A stretch of DNA of 64,000 bases from Oxyruncus cristatus. Taxonomy: Eukaryota; Chordata; Aves; Passeriformes; Cotingidae. Positions within the stretch are counted from its first letter, which is position 1. Every line of letters starts with the position of its first letter. Position numbers and translations under genes: made by a program. The stretch lies in assembly GCA_013399855.1 (NCBI GenBank), contig VXAY01007483.1, forward strand, positions 821,074 through 885,073. The letters are read 5' to 3'. Shown here in pieces: positions 14,701 through 29,700 of the stretch. The notes below the pieces were generated by a model. That model was not told the DNA's origin. It made no database searches and saw only the letters and a list, made by a program, of their open reading frames with translations.

Positions 14701-17700
14701 AGCAGTAACAAACTTGTTGAAAGAAAATGGCTCTGACCGTAAGCCTGTGCAATCTAAAAGCTGCTTCTCTGGCACCACACGAGCTGCCTCTGGGCATTTG
14801 AATGTTTTCTGCTTCACACTTAGTGCCTAGAAGTGCTGGTTGTAAATCCCTGTCTGGGTCTTTGAGCATTTCAGAAGTGAGTGGGTGGATTCTACAATAG
14901 CAGGCTGCTTTTTCCTTTTTTTTTTTTTTTTCTTCTTTACAGCCTTTCTTAAAGCAGACTAACCAATTTCTCTTCACAAACATCAGCCTCTCCCTCTTCC
15001 CCTGCCCCAGCCAGTCCCCACCGACCCAAGTTCCTCTGTTCCTTGTACACAAGCCAAGTGGTTTGGGGACAAAAGCCTCATTGTATGTTTGGTTATATTG
15101 TCACATCTCTGTCCTCATTTTTTAACCACTAGAATAGGAATTCCTTTGTAATCAGGATGTGATTCTTCCCCCTTCTGCTTTCCCCTCATTATCCCACCCC
15201 ATTTTCTGTCTGTATGTTAGAAAGGAATACATTGGTCACGTATCTCCAAACGTCCTCTAACGTTTGTTCTTTGCCTGTGGTAGTCTGGGCAACTGGCTGT
15301 AAATCCTCCATTGCCACCAGGGGGGGACAAATCCCACTTGGAATGGTTTCTGGAGAAAGGACCTTGGGATTTCCAGGGGGATTTAGCTGGAAGGTGGAAG
15401 TGACTTCAGTTTGAGCCCGGTAACAAGTATTTGGGAGTTCAGGTGCAATTTTTTTTCACCCATAAATGATGTTTCCATTTAAGTCACAAACCATGGACAC
15501 CAAGGCCACGGTAGGAATTGCTTTGGTCAGGTGGTTTCTCTTTTGGTTGGGTGTTTTGTTTTTTGTTTTTTGTTTTTTCATCCTCCCAGGTTTCTAGTGG
15601 GAGAATGTGAGATACATTCACTTCAGTTTTAATGTGTCCAGAACAAAAAATCTGAAGCAAGGGTTAGATACTTTTTTGGCTTCTTGCAGCTTGGCATGTT
15701 TGATGTCATTGTGGGTAAAGATGGGACAACCATGGCTTGGCATGCAAAAAAGAAAAGGGTATTTTTGTCACAGTCAGAACAGATGTATTTTGTGTGCTGG
15801 CTCTGCTAGAGAGCTTAAGCTAATGATGAGCAGATCTGCAAAGGCCATCAACTGGCTTCAGCAATTCTTAAAGAAAAATTGACGTTCTTAGTATTCAGAA
15901 TATGTTGGTGATCCATCACCAGAGTATCAATTGATATTTAATGGTTGCTGTTGATGTATTATTATTACTGATGGTCACTGAGTTGCTGAAAGAATTTCTG
16001 GTGTTTTAATAGCTCCTTTTTTAAAAATAATAAATGTCAGCGTTAATGGGAAGTCGTGGTTCCTGAGAGGGAAGTAAGAGTCTTGCAAATATAGACAAAA
16101 ACTTACTACTGTGTCCATAGCTATTTTTAGATCTGTGCACAGGGAATTGTATGGAACATTTCCATTAATACTTCAAATACTAAGAGTCTCTGAAGCCTTG
16201 GATGTGGGAAGACTCTGGAAAATGTTTTAAAGACCCTTTTTTTTTCTATCGATTCACCCTTCTCCGGGTGTTTTGAGCTGGGGGGAAATTAGAGGATATT
16301 TGTAAGAAGACATAGGTCACTCCCCTATAAATTACTATGGGGTTTTTTTTTTTCCTTTAAGCAGACACTTGAACTAAATGGAAGTGGTTAAATTGTGCCT
16401 GCCAGAACAGACAGTGTGCTGGAAATGCTGCACAGGGAACAGTCTGGGGTTAGGAGAGCTTTGTTGCTGCCTTCTCCCTACACAAGGAGCTGATGGCTTC
16501 AAAGCCTCACAGGCAGCCAGCTGTATCTTTTGGGCAGTGTGGAGATGAGGCACTACTAGTCTTTTGCACTAATTCTTGATTCAGAGTGGACAAACTGGCT
16601 GAAATATCCTTGTTTTGGTGTGGAAGTGCTGGGTACAGCAGTGGTGTGATCAGGAGCTGGGCTCTACAGGCACAGGGAGGTTTTGTGGCAGCGTTTGACT
16701 GCCTGTAGAAGTCAAGTGAATTGAGAGGTGGGGCAGCAGAAGTAGGTGACTTTTGAAGCGGCATGTTCAAAGAAATCTCCAGGATTGGGCTGCATTATGT
16801 CAGAATTACTCAGTGCACTTTAACAGAGATTTCTTGAATCCTGAAGTGTAAAGTTTCCAGCGGATCATTTGTCTTTAAGGTGCAATGGCAGAGTAGAGGT
16901 GGCCTTAAAAGCATGTTTCTAAGCAATTTACTCTTTGAGCACATCTGGCACAGCCCTGAAATGTAGGAGTGCTTGTGCCTGGCATCGGTGTAATACACTG
17001 CTAATGCACTTTCTCTTGAGGAAATACCGAGTGTCAAATCAAGCCCAGCTTATCCCATTGGCTGTAACACAAAAACGAGCTCTTCTTTTTTTGCAAACTA
17101 CTGTTTGAACATGAGCTTACACAAGAGACTGTGAATGTTGCTTATTCTGCAAGGATGATTTTTTTTTTTTTTCAGAGCCATGAAACTCTCATATTTCATC
17201 AGTGAAATCCGGTGGGGCTTGACCAATGCTGGGGAGATGTACAGAGGGAATAACCACGCTGTTCAAAGCACCAGCATGGGAAATCTTGTTACCATTTAAT
17301 GCATGTAATTGGGACTAGGCAGCAACTCTTTGCCAAATTACTTTTGAGCTTTGCATGGGTATTCCTAGCGTGCAGAACTCCTGTGAAACTAAATTATTGC
17401 TGGGGAAGTTATGTGGGTTTTTTAATTTTCTAGATCTGGAAGCCACAAAATTCTTTAAAAACCAAGGGATTGACAGTAGTGCTACAAAGCAGAAAATCAC
17501 ATTTGCTGTTGCCTTGGTACTTTATAATTGCACACCATTAGTGCTGAAAGTCAAGTACAAGTCTATATCTAACAATGTTAAAAGGTTTGGGTTTTTTTAA
17601 AGCTAATTGTGAACAAGTGGGTGGGAAATAGGCTTGTCTGAATTATAGCTATGACATGTAAGGAATGATAATGCTGTATTTTTTATATATATATATATAT

Positions 17701-20700
17701 AACCTAAGCCTTCCCTTAAATTTGCCACTTGCTTGTCGTTATAAAAATAACAGTAATAGTTCTGTATAATCTGATTTTCATATTTTAGAATTTTGAAACA
17801 GTGGCTTAATCTGACATAGAATGTAAGATTAATTCAAAAGGTCACTATCTTGCAGGTTTTATCAATGCAGCATGAAAAATACCCTGCTCTGGACTTATAT
17901 AGCAGGGAGAGTTATGGAGTTGTTTCTCCTTAGTTAAATATCTAAGCAGAGTTTTGGGTAAGTATCATGGCAATTAAGTGTTAGAGATCCAGATTTAAAT
18001 TCTTAGTTCTAGTTCTGTTCTCTAATCCCAAGACCTCATAAGTTTACGGTCAAGTTTTGGAGTCTGACTCATCTTCCTACAGCAGCAGAAGTTAATTGCT
18101 TGTTTAAGTATAACACGGCAAAGCATCGTGGCAGGTCTGCAGCAGGAAGGATTAGCAGCTGGAATCCCTGGCTCCTAATCCTGTCTCTATGACCAAATAG
18201 GAAAATTTTTTCAGATCAGGGTCTCAAGTAAGAAGTCTCTAACAAAAGTGGCATTTTGTTAAAGGAGGCGAGAGTTAGTGAGTTATAGTTTGGGTTTTAT
18301 TAAAAATTGAGGGGTGACATCAAATGCTGCTGAAACCTTTACACGCAATTCTGTGGGTGTTGGCTAACGCTGCAGTGTCTGTCAGTTTGCATCTACAGGA
18401 GTTATATCCTCAATCTCCGTTATATATTTGCAGTATTCTAAAAATAAATGCTTGAATGAGATATGTTAATGGGCCTGCTGCCACCAGAGAACTCCTGGAG
18501 CAGCGTTTGTGTGGGGTTTGGCTGTGCCAGCATGTCTTGACAGTGAGAGATCCAGACTGAGGACTGGGCTGGAGCAGGAGGCAGAGCTGGAGATGTCACC
18601 TTGTCTGTCACCCACAGGGAGGAATTCTGCTCTCGGGAGTCTCAGTTCTGCTTAAAGTGCCACTGAGCAAGAGGTGAGAAGAACTACATTTAAAGTAGGC
18701 TGGATTCAAAACCATTCAGAGAATCAAAGGCTGTAAATTGTTTTACGGTGCAAATCATTTTGAATTCCAGGAAAATCCACTCTTGCAGTATCTTTTCTCA
18801 GGGACAGGAGCTGTTCTCTCAAGCAGAAAGCTGTGATGGGTAAAACAGTTATTAGCCATTCTTAAATACTTTCTGCTGTTGGAGAGAAATAATAAGAACC
18901 AGAAAGGTCATGAATTGTGACTTTTTTTAAAACAGTGCAAATGGAAAAGTGTTAGAGAACAGCAATTTGTTACTGTACCTACCTGAATTCTTAATCAAGC
19001 ATTAAGGCCCTCTGTGTTAAATTCTCTGTGGGGGGAAAAAAAAAAAAAGGATTCCTGCCATGAATTTCTCCTGGCCTTAGATTATGACAAAGTGCAACAG
19101 CTGGATGAAATGTAGCCTGCATGGAACTGGAGGGGATAAGTTGGAAAGTAATGAGCAGATCATACATAATAAATAAGTGCATAACAAGAAATTGATATGC
19201 CTACCATCTGGGAACTGGGATGGATGCTGAGTAAAAAGAGCTGTGCTACTGCCTGTCCTAGTACTCTGTATAGTGAATTCCCAGCACTCTACATTTTTCT
19301 TTTAATTTTTACTTTACCTAAAGATCAAAACTTTGTGCAAAATCACCGCTGAAGTCTGTAAGATGTACAGTTAATGCACTTCATTAATGCCCTGCTGTCT
19401 GTGGGTACCCAAAGGCTGAAATTCAGACTTTGTGTGGCCCTACCTTTTAACTTACATAACCTTGGAGGTAGATTAAAGAGCCTGGTATTTTTATGGTACT
19501 GGGTAAGGCTTCCTGTAGGAGTTTTTTGCTTTTGGCCCATGGATGCCAATACATCTTGACTGTATTTTTGGTGTGGTTAAAGCTGAATGAGAGAAACAAC
19601 TTCATATTTACAGCTCCCATGTTGAAAATTCATTAGAAGAGTTTGCATCTTGCCCAGTGATTGCCATTTTTCTGGTTTAAAGGTTTCCTCTTACTTACGT
19701 GTGTTTTGCAAAGTACAAACTTTTTTTTGTCTCTGCCTTGTGGTAATTGAGCTCATTAGAGAACTGTCTGTGTGTCCCAAAAGGTTTTGTGCTCATCCTT
19801 ATCTCTCTGTATGTGTGTGGAAGCAGTTATAGTTTGATGTCTTAACCTTCAGCAATAGCACTGAAACACCAAATCTAATGCTCTTAGACTGGAGAAGTCC
19901 TTTTGGCTCCCAGCTCTTGAGAATAAATGCCACCCTACTTCTGGAAAGGAGCTTTAATTTTACTATGCTTAAAGTAATGAGAAAAAATACTCGGTGTGTC
20001 TGTCTTTGCAGAATTGTTGTTCTAAGCCCTAATTAGTGCTACTCTAAATCTTGCAGGACTGTATTGAATATGAGGATTTGTTCAGAGCAAGTACAGCTGT
20101 AATTAATCTTTGCATTCCCATCAAGAAATGCTGGCACATGCTGTGAGAAACAAGGAAGGAAACTTTCAGTTCAGGCTGTCTGAGCCAGTACCCAACTGCA
20201 GCTACAAACCACTGGAGTAATCTCTTTATCCCTTTCTAGTGTGCAGGAAAGGTCTGGGCAGAGGCAAATCCAGCCCTGTGAGCAGCCTGTAGCTTTTGAT
20301 TATGCTATTTAATTTCATATTCAGAAAGTTTCTAATGGAGCTCAATAATTTGAGAGACCTTAAAATTGGCAACTGGTATCTCCCTAGAGATTCCCAGTAT
20401 TGAAAATGTATTCCAGAAGCCTGAAAAGTTAAGCTCATTTAAAGGTGCCCCCTTTGTGTGACTTGGGGAGTCTAATGAAGAGTTCCTGCTGAAATTTGGT
20501 GGAAGCAGGAGGGAGTTCATATATTAGGTAATGAGCATATGTGTAGGTTAAAGCCATGGTAGCACAAGGACAACTTTTTAGTTGGAATAAAAATGCCTGC
20601 AGTATGCAGAGGCACGTATATTAATATTTATCTGTTGAAAAACAATCAAAGAATATGGTTTCTACTGGAAGGGCTCCACTGCTCAGACTGGTTTCAACCC

Positions 20701-23700
20701 TTCAGTCTCAAAGATACAGCTGAAAAGGAGACTTTAATGATTGTGTTCCCATGATAGGGGTGTTCAAAGTTTTTGGTGTGTGAAACCTACATCCACTACT
20801 TGAAGATCCAGCAAGGACTGGCTTAGGTGTGTGAAATAAAAGAGAGAGCTCCTGATGCTTGCTGTGTGCTATATTAGCAGTTTTCTGACCCTGTGGCTGG
20901 TTTCAGGAAATTAGGCCAAAAAAAAAGGCTCTGCACAAGAAGAGGTGACTGGTTTTGTTAAGTCTGTATCCCTGACGTGCCTCACTCTGTGCTCAGAACA
21001 GCAATGCTGACAATGCATTTCAGAAAGTTCCAGTTTTACAAGTCAGCCTTTTGCACCTCATTTATATGTTCTTTGTAGTAATTCAGCTTTCTTTTGGTAC
21101 CAGTTTAGCTTTTTGTTGGTGCCAAACCTTGTGCTCTCTCCACCTAGAACTGGGACAGCGAGCAAGGGTGATTTCAGTGTCTTTAAAAATTCTCTAAAAG
21201 GTTCCCTTGAGAAAAAGCAGTAAGAGGTTAAGGCTTGGATTTTTCAAAGGGGCCACTGAATTTAATAGGATAATGGGTAATGAATGCTTTCAGGCTTTCC
21301 TGAATATCCTAGTTTACAGGAAGCTACGTAGGATCAAGAACAAGTAACAAGAACCGATGAACAAAACTACGTCTGTTTTTATGAGGAAGTCTTATTGGCA
21401 TATCTTCCTGTATTTTTCTACTTAACAGAGATTTGAAGTAGTTCTTGTCACTGTGACAGTGCATTCTGTTCAATGAGCCCATGTTCTTGAAAAGACAGGA
21501 CCTGGCAGAAAGCTGAGAAGGAAGATGCAGGTGGGATAGTTAGGCAGCAGTAAATTGCTCTTGGTGATGTTTTATTCTTGCTGACTCTCCTGATCTTTTT
21601 GCAATGACTTCTTGAAAAGATTGTAATTGGCTTTAACCTAGTTTCCTGCTGCTTCTTCCCCTGCTCCTGCTGTCTCCCAGACAAGCCTGCTTTGCCCTAA
21701 ACGTGGAGTGTTTTACAGCTGGCCTTGGGCTGTAGCTCTGGGACAGAGTAATCACGGTGAGCTGGAGGAAATGGTGGTTTGGGGAGTTCTGCTTTGCATT
21801 GTGCTCTTGTTTATGTTGGCACAACTGGTTTTCTTGGAAACCCTGCTGTAAATTGGGAAGCTCATCTGAGGCAGAGTGCAGCCCTGTGACTGACTGCAAG
21901 CACAGCTGAGGCAATGATGTGCTGTGGTGTTTGTTGGTGAAGGAACGAGCAAGTGGCATCACGAGTGATCATGAGTCGCCTTAACCTGGTACATACCAAG
22001 GAAGGATGTCTTTGTCTCACTGATCCTGCTTCCAGACAACGACTCCTTTCCTCCATGAATCTTTCCTCCTGCTTAAATAAGGTGCCTGTACCTCAAAGAT
22101 TAGTTTTTTGAACACATTTTTTATGTTCCAAGTTATTTGAGTATCTGAAATGTTCGGACTGTTCAAATCCAGGCTCTGTTTCACAGGTATCGAATGTGGA
22201 GGAGGACGTGGTGAGCAGAGGGAGGGAAGAAACAGTGTTTGGCTTTTGACCTGTGAGTTTATGTGCAATGATAGCTGTGCAACAAAGATTGGATGACTTA
22301 AGATGCATCTGAACGTGCTGCTGTTCCAGAAAATATCTCCCTGCTCTGTGCTTCCACAAACTGACCAGCTGATGATTGAACACTGGTGGAAGGAGCAGAG
22401 TTGTTGAGGTCTCTTCTCAAAGAAGAAGATCAGTACTTCACTTTCTCCTTTCTCTGGACCTGCGCTAGCTTGGAAGGCTTCTGTCCCAAAAGCAGAAGGC
22501 AGCATGGTCTCCACCTTCTCGTTATTTCGCAGCTATACCTAAAGCTACTCTGTGGAGTAAACCTGTTTTGCTCTGGTATTGACTTAGTATTTGGGGGAGG
22601 GCAGGAAAACTTCTTGGAAACATCATGCAAGATTTTCTGTTTGAGAAAGTGGAAAACATGTTGCTCTGAAAAGTAATTTATTGACACCTTTCAAATGTCT
22701 CCTCTGTATACAACACAGATTCCTGCAGTCAGACTGTGGCAGACTTGTGCTTCACTTGGCTTTACTCCTGAACAAACTGCTGGTGTTTGTCCTTAGAAGG
22801 TCTGCTCTCCACCCCACCCCCAAAGCCTCTTAATTTGACTTGCTTTCCTTGATATTCGCTTAATTCTACTTTGGAAAACTCAGTAAAATCTCAAACTGAA
22901 AAAGCAGTGGTTTATTGATGGAACTCTTTCCCATTTAATTCCACCGCTGAATTCAAGACTTTGATCCGTGTAGTTTCAGTCTGGTCAGAGCACAGCACTG
23001 AATCAGTAATGATGTCAGATGTGGGCAGGAGACAAAAGAGCCACCTACTATATCCTCTTTTTCTGTCTTCTTTCCCGTGTTCCAGCACATGCATTCCTGG
23101 TTGCAGGGAGTTCAGCTGGCCGTGCACGTGGCTGGACTGTTGCCCTCTCTGCAGTTCAGTAGGATGTGACTGAGGCTTTAATTAGGATTTTTTTTTTAAT
23201 AGGCTAGTCTGCTCAACAGCTTGGAAAAGTTTGTTAAACCCACTTCATTTTCCACTGGGGCTTGATTAATTTCTGTGTGTGGATGAGGCCTTAAGGATGG
23301 AACCTGTCTCTTATTTCAAATCACTTATTTCATCTTTAGATTTGTTTTCAGGTCTGAAAGAGAACCAATTCTGAAAGTAAATAAAAAGCAGTTCAGTGTG
23401 CATGAAACCTTCATACTGAAGCATCAATAGTGCTAAGGTTTAAGTGCAAATATGGAAGAACTTCCCTCCTTGTGCCAAAACAATCTTTAGAAGAGGAGAG
23501 AATATTTAGAATAGTTATGATGTGATTAGATGTGAATAAATCAAAAAAAGTTTTGAGATAATGACTATAAATCTGATCACAGTGACTTGACTGTGAATGG
23601 GAACTGAGGTTTATTTCAGGTCACCAGAGTTCCTTTGAGGTTCATTCATCTGCTAGACCTGACACACATCTCCTGGCACTGCAACAGGAGAGATGAGGTT

Positions 23701-26700
23701 GTGGGGAGGGCAGTCACTTCCTGGGGGAAACCCTCTCTCCCAGACCCAAAGTACAGCTGGGAACTAATGAAATACGTTTTCTTGACATGTGACATGAGAC
23801 AACTTGATCACTCGTGATCTGGGGGATTTACAGCTGTGTGTAAAGGTCCGAGTTGGTAGAAGGCAATACAAGGCTTGATGTGAGTGGGTGAACACAAGAT
23901 GCTGAGTAACTTCTCAGTGCTGAGAGCAAGGTAGTGCATGTTGTGAATTCCCCCTGATTTGAAAGTCACTGGGAAAGTGAGCACAGTAACAGCTGATAAA
24001 CTTCGGAGTTGGTCAGTCTCTTAGAATTAACAAATACCAAACTATTGTTGGAAAAAGAAGGTTTTTGTTTCTGGGCCAAATGAATTTTGAAAATCAGACA
24101 TGGAAACTGGCTTGAGGAGTCCCTCAGACTTGCAAGCCTTGTGTTCTCTGTGGTTGAGCCTGCCAAGTGCTGAGGTAATGGGCATGGGGAACAAATTCAG
24201 AGTAATGTCAACAAGGTGGAATTTAATTTTTTTTCTGCACTTTATTCTCTGCACATTTGATTTTATAGTAATCAAACTGTTAAATAGCACACCTGAGTGC
24301 AACTAAGACTTAGCTTGCATTTTAGGTCAGTCTGAGTTCCACCTAAAACCTAACTTGCACATACTAAGCAGCTTTCTGAATCTTGCAGGACTGTAATTTT
24401 CATCTAAACCCCTCTTGGTTGAATACATACAGACGCAAGGAGAAAATCTTGTCCAAAGCAATTTTTTAAAGCAATATAAGCGATAAATGACATTTTTCCA
24501 ATCCTCCTAGTCACCGTTTAACACCAGACATGGACAAATTTCAGTAAGACATGTCTGAGCTGTTATTTCCACAGAAAGTGGAGCGTTAGGACACTGCAGC
24601 AGATCTTTGGTGAGTAAGTGGAGCAGGAAGCATCATTCTGCAAGATATTCAAGGTTATGCCTTTTGTAAGTGCATCCAAGTTGCTTAGTTTTCCAGCTGG
24701 CCACCTGCCATGGAAAAGTCCAAGCTCAACATTCTCTGATGGCTGGTGTTAGCTGCTTTCTCAGCCCACAAGATCTAAGATACTTATTTCCCATCCCTTG
24801 ATCTGATAAGGGTTGGAAGGGAAACTCACTGGTAAACTTGTGATTTAGTCTTGATCAGATAGTACTGCTGACTAGATTAATTCAGAGGGTACTTTTTTAT
24901 CGTCAGTGTCTATTCTAGTTCTGCAGAGGTCTTCTGTAAACAAAGCGAGTTTCAGGTTTGCATAGTGGACTGCTGGGAACAAAGCACAGGACTGGGACAC
25001 AGAATAACGGGATCGTGCATCATTCCCGGTGACATAAAAAACTTCCAGGTGCTTCTAAATTCTGATGAGTTAGTTGAAAACATTTTTGCATGGCAGCTGC
25101 CCACTGAGAATAAACGGGATAATTTCCCAGTGATGGGCCAGAGTCTTGGACCCATCCTTCCTTTTTCAGCTCAGGACTTGGTTGGAGCTGTGGCAGCAGT
25201 GCCTCTTCCAGCCGCCCGCGCTGGGGCGTGGAGCCGGCTGTGCCGGGAATGAGTAGCTGGGCTGGCGTGTGCTCGTTCAGCTTCACAGAGAACCTCCGGT
25301 GTGTGAGATGAAAGGGCTCTGGCAGCAGCCTCAGACAATGTATTCCCTTAGACAGTTGGCAGGGAAACAGGAAGGAATCCTTTCGTGGGATGCTTATGAG
25401 TATGTCTGTCGCCCAGTCATGCCAGGATGAGCGTGTGTGAGCCGGGCTCGCTGCTGATGTTGGGTACAGAAATCAAACTCTCTTTGTTGTCTAAACGCAT
25501 TCTTCCACGTGAATTTGGTACATATCCTGTTGCATCTGCTCCTTCACTCTTCTTAGCTGCAAGTCAGTGGCTAATGTGCAAGTCTGGTTAAGGATTTTTC
25601 TAGAATTATTTTTTTCAAAGCTAAAATTTCGCGTGTTGCCGTTGCACTCTGCATCTTTGTGTTTTCTTTGTGGCCAGTACTGTTTTCTCTTCTGTTTGCA
25701 CCTGTTTTTCTTGCAGTCATTGCAAATCTGGGAAGCAGGAACAGCAGTGATGAAGACAGTAAGTAGGAGTAAAATCAAAATAATAGGGATTTTTTTGTTA
25801 ATGTTTCTTGAAGCTTAGAGTGAAGGATGAGCCTGCCTAAGTCTGTTAACAGAAAATCCCTTTCCTGCTGGAAGCACTGCTGCTGGTGTACATATTTGAG
25901 ACAAATGGACAGAATTGTTAACATAGCACCGAAAGTAATTTATCTCTTCTACATCCTGTTGATGTAGAAACACGTAGAATTTCAGGAAAAAATGTAACTT
26001 TATTTTTCCCTTGCAGCACTTTGAGAAAGAATAGCTGTGCCTGATTGCTGGAAAAAGCTAACACGTGTTAAGAGTTGCCCTTCAGCACAAGAACTCTGCT
26101 CCTGTTCTAGGAGTGTTTCTTAGCTGGCTGTGGCTAGAATTCCAGTCACGGGGATCCACAAATCTTAGCAGTGATGTGGGAGCTCAGATTAGCCTAAACT
26201 TTGGGGGAAAAATCAAATAAATATTTATCACCTCTTTTTTTTTTTTAATCCATGCTGTAAATCACACGGATTGGCCATGTGTCATGTAGAATGAGTTTAT
26301 AAAAACCCATCTTTACATGTACAAACCAATTCTTCCATTGTCCATTTGTGCTGAGCTGACAAATAATGAATTTTTAAAGTCTTTTCAGACTTTAATGTCT
26401 GATACATCCACTGTACAACTAGGCAGTAGAAAGAAGAGGTAATTTTTAGAAGTTTGGAACCATTTTTTGTAGTTGGTGTGTTGGTAGGGTACAGATAGCA
26501 GCAACTTGGATAAGCCCTGGAGTTGCTGGATGGGAGCCAGGAGCTCAGTCTGTTGTTAAGGAGGAAGTTAAATAACACTGGAGAGATTTGATAGCTAAGA
26601 TTCTGTACAGCTTAAATATGGAGAAGTGTTTGGTGTCTGCCTTGGAGCTGTTGATTGAATGAAAAATTAACGTTTGTCTTGTGTCAATAAATTTCAGTGC

Positions 26701-29700
26701 CCAGACAGGATGTAGAACAGAATTATGGTGTAATGGGCATCAGCTTTTTGGGGCAATTTAGGTTACCTCAGCATCCTTGGAGAGAATTCTGAACAAGCCC
26801 AGACTCGCTCACCTCCTTGGAAAATAATACTTAATTCTATCGCAGAGAACAGAAGAGAACAGTTTTTGGCTGTAGTAAATCCATGCCCTGCTACCACTTA
26901 AGGCTGAAAAGAAGTGCAGGTTTAGAAGTGATCCGTTGAAGGAGCCTGCTGGTTTGGGAAGGGCAAGTTGTTTGTTTGTTGTTGCAAAAAATTCTAAAAT
27001 TCAGGCGAATTTTAGCCCTTGGACAGAACCAGGGTCTGGAACCTGGAGCTGTGTCCCTGTGCTCACTTCCAAAGGCTGTGTTCTGGAGGCAGGATGTTAA
27101 ACCTGCTTGGTGTGGCCAGTAGGGCTCACTAAGGAAAGTGCTTGATGTATCTCTTTTTCCTGGTAAAGTTTTGGGTTCTACTTTCAGTCCCCAAAAACTT
27201 GGCTGATGTAGCATCTCCAGCATTTTTAGATGCTTGTCTCTTGGTTATTTTATGCTGCTTGTGCTCGTAACCTTGCTCTTCCCTTGGGCCTCTTGCTTTT
27301 GTAACACTCAAAGTTCTTACAATCAACAGATGATTGACATCCCAGGAAACCTGGAGAAAATGGGGTCTTGGTGTTTGAAAAAACAAAAGTTTTGGTTGCA
27401 AGTTTGCATTCTGTCTGTGTCTCTGGCAGCCCTAATGGAATACGGTACCTTATATAAAGGCCAGGTTTGGGTGAAACTACCTGTCAGTGCTTTAAGTCCA
27501 TCTCAGAGCTTAAAGGCTGGGAGATTCCCAAGTGTCCTTGTGGACTTCCTCTGTGTTTCTCAGCCCCCTCCTGAGCAGAGGGTGGGTTACCAACAGTAAA
27601 GATCACTGTTCTTTCACCTGGCAGATTGAGCTGCAGTTTGTGGCAATTACTTAAAATATCTCTTTTTCTGGGTGTTTTGCAGTATTTGTGGGAATCCTGT
27701 TGGATCTGTATTTTATGCTTCCTTGAAGTGTAGCATTTCCTTCCTGTGTGTGTTTTAATTCATCATCTGAAACGAGCTAAGACTGACAGGTCTACCTTAA
27801 ATTGTGCACTCTAAATTTAGCAGCTGGAGACAGAATGATCAGGAAGGGCTAAATTAATATTATGTCAAAAAGGCCTTGGGACAAGGAAAGGAAAAAAGCC
27901 AATTTGGAACACAGGGTCCCCTTTCAAGTCTTTTAGTTCAGAGCAGAATTCAGAGGAACTGCTTTTCAGAAGGAAAAGTTTGAAATGAGCCAGTATTTCA
28001 GGGAACTGAACACTGGGATGTTTCACTGCCCTTTATGGTCTGACCAAGAGTCACTTTGAATAACTGGCTGAGTGAGAAGTTGATAAATTCTGGCCTTGCA
28101 GAAGAACATGTCTTATTACTGAGTTTCTGTGGGTATTTTAAAGTAATCTGCATATAATCAGTTGTGCATTTATTTTCATGAAATGAATACTGCTTGGGAA
28201 CCCTGCCCAAAATGAGGCTATCAATGGCAAAGGAAGTGATGCCAGCTTAGTTATAATATTTCTGTGTGGAGATTTCCTATGTGCTCCCAACGTAGCCTGG
28301 AGGGACAGGGATGTTGAATTCAGTTAGTTATTTTCGTGGTGACTTGTTTGGAGATAATGTTACGATGGCATTCACACAGTACAAAATACAGAGATTAAAA
28401 ATTCCTTAATTTCATGGCTTTTGCCCCTTGAGAATGCCGTGGTCAGAATAATCTAGCATATAAAAAGAGTTTCAGAGGAACTATTTCAGGAAGCAGGAAT
28501 ATATGTTTACATTTTAACTTTCCTCCCTTTCTCCTCGACTAGTCAGTTTTTAAACAAATTGTGCTATTTTCTCTGGCTTCACCGAACTTCATGCTGCAGA
28601 TAGGGCTGTTAAAAAAATAATAATTGGGAAAAAAAAAATCCAGTAGTGATGCTGCATCGTGGAACTTGTGGGCTCATTTCAAGCCTTCTGTTTGTGTTTC
28701 TTGATTCCCCCAGTTCCCAGATGTGCAGTGACTCATCCTACTGAACAATGGGAACAGCATCTCTTATTCCTTCTCTTGGTCCCAGTTGGCAAAACTGTTA
28801 CTCAGAGGATATGTCTTGCAGAGGGAGAGGAGATTAGCACTGAGAGGATGAGTCAGCCAGGCCTCTGTGATAACTCTTGTGTGGGGAGAAGAAGTTGAGA
28901 ACTAATGGTCTGTGCTCTGGTGCACTCAGAAGGACTGTCTGAATTATGTAAAATTCATAATTCAGAGGTCACTCTTCCCTTCCCCACCACTGTCCTGAGC
29001 AGGACAACACTTGGATGTCTTGATTTATAATCAAGGAGGATTAAAAAATCCCCAAAAAACAGCTAGCTGGTTTGTGTCAACAGCTACGTACGTGATGGTC
29101 ATCTCAGGCTTTGCTGTTAAAACTTTCAAATGTGAAAATACTAATGGACTATTAGTTCAAAATTAATTAAATAAGACCTGTCAGTGCACGTGTGCTTCAC
29201 TGGCAGACTCTGCTGGGGCTGTGATGTGATGGGGCTTCCTATCTAAGTACTGTGATGGGTGAAATTAATAGTCTTCCAGATTTTAACATTATTTATGAAT
29301 ATTGTCAGAATATTTTTTTAAGGAAATAGTCTACTAGCAGGGAAATACAACAAGATTTGAGTCTTAATTTCTGAAAAGCTCAACAACAACCTTCCATGAA
29401 TGTCATTGATCTAAGGAAGTTTTTTGAGCTGCCACAGTTTTTCTCCCAACACCAGCCCATAAAAGATCTGACCTGCACCTTTTTTGTTTGTTTTTTTTTA
29501 AGTGAACACACCACAAAGTGATTATATTTAGGTATTTACATACAGTATAAATACACATATGGTGTATAAATATACATATAGTATAAATAACTTTGGCTTT
29601 CCTTTCTATTTTGCTGCTTGCATTTGTGGCTTAAAATAGATTGCGAGTTTAAAAATCTCCTTTTTTTCACTAGAACCGTTAAAATACTGAAATTGAAGTC

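Noticed and set aside
29540..29592. ATA-rich repeat with a period of about 19 bases
   Set aside because: Only two to three poor copies in AT-rich intron sequence; not distinguishable from simple-sequence drift.
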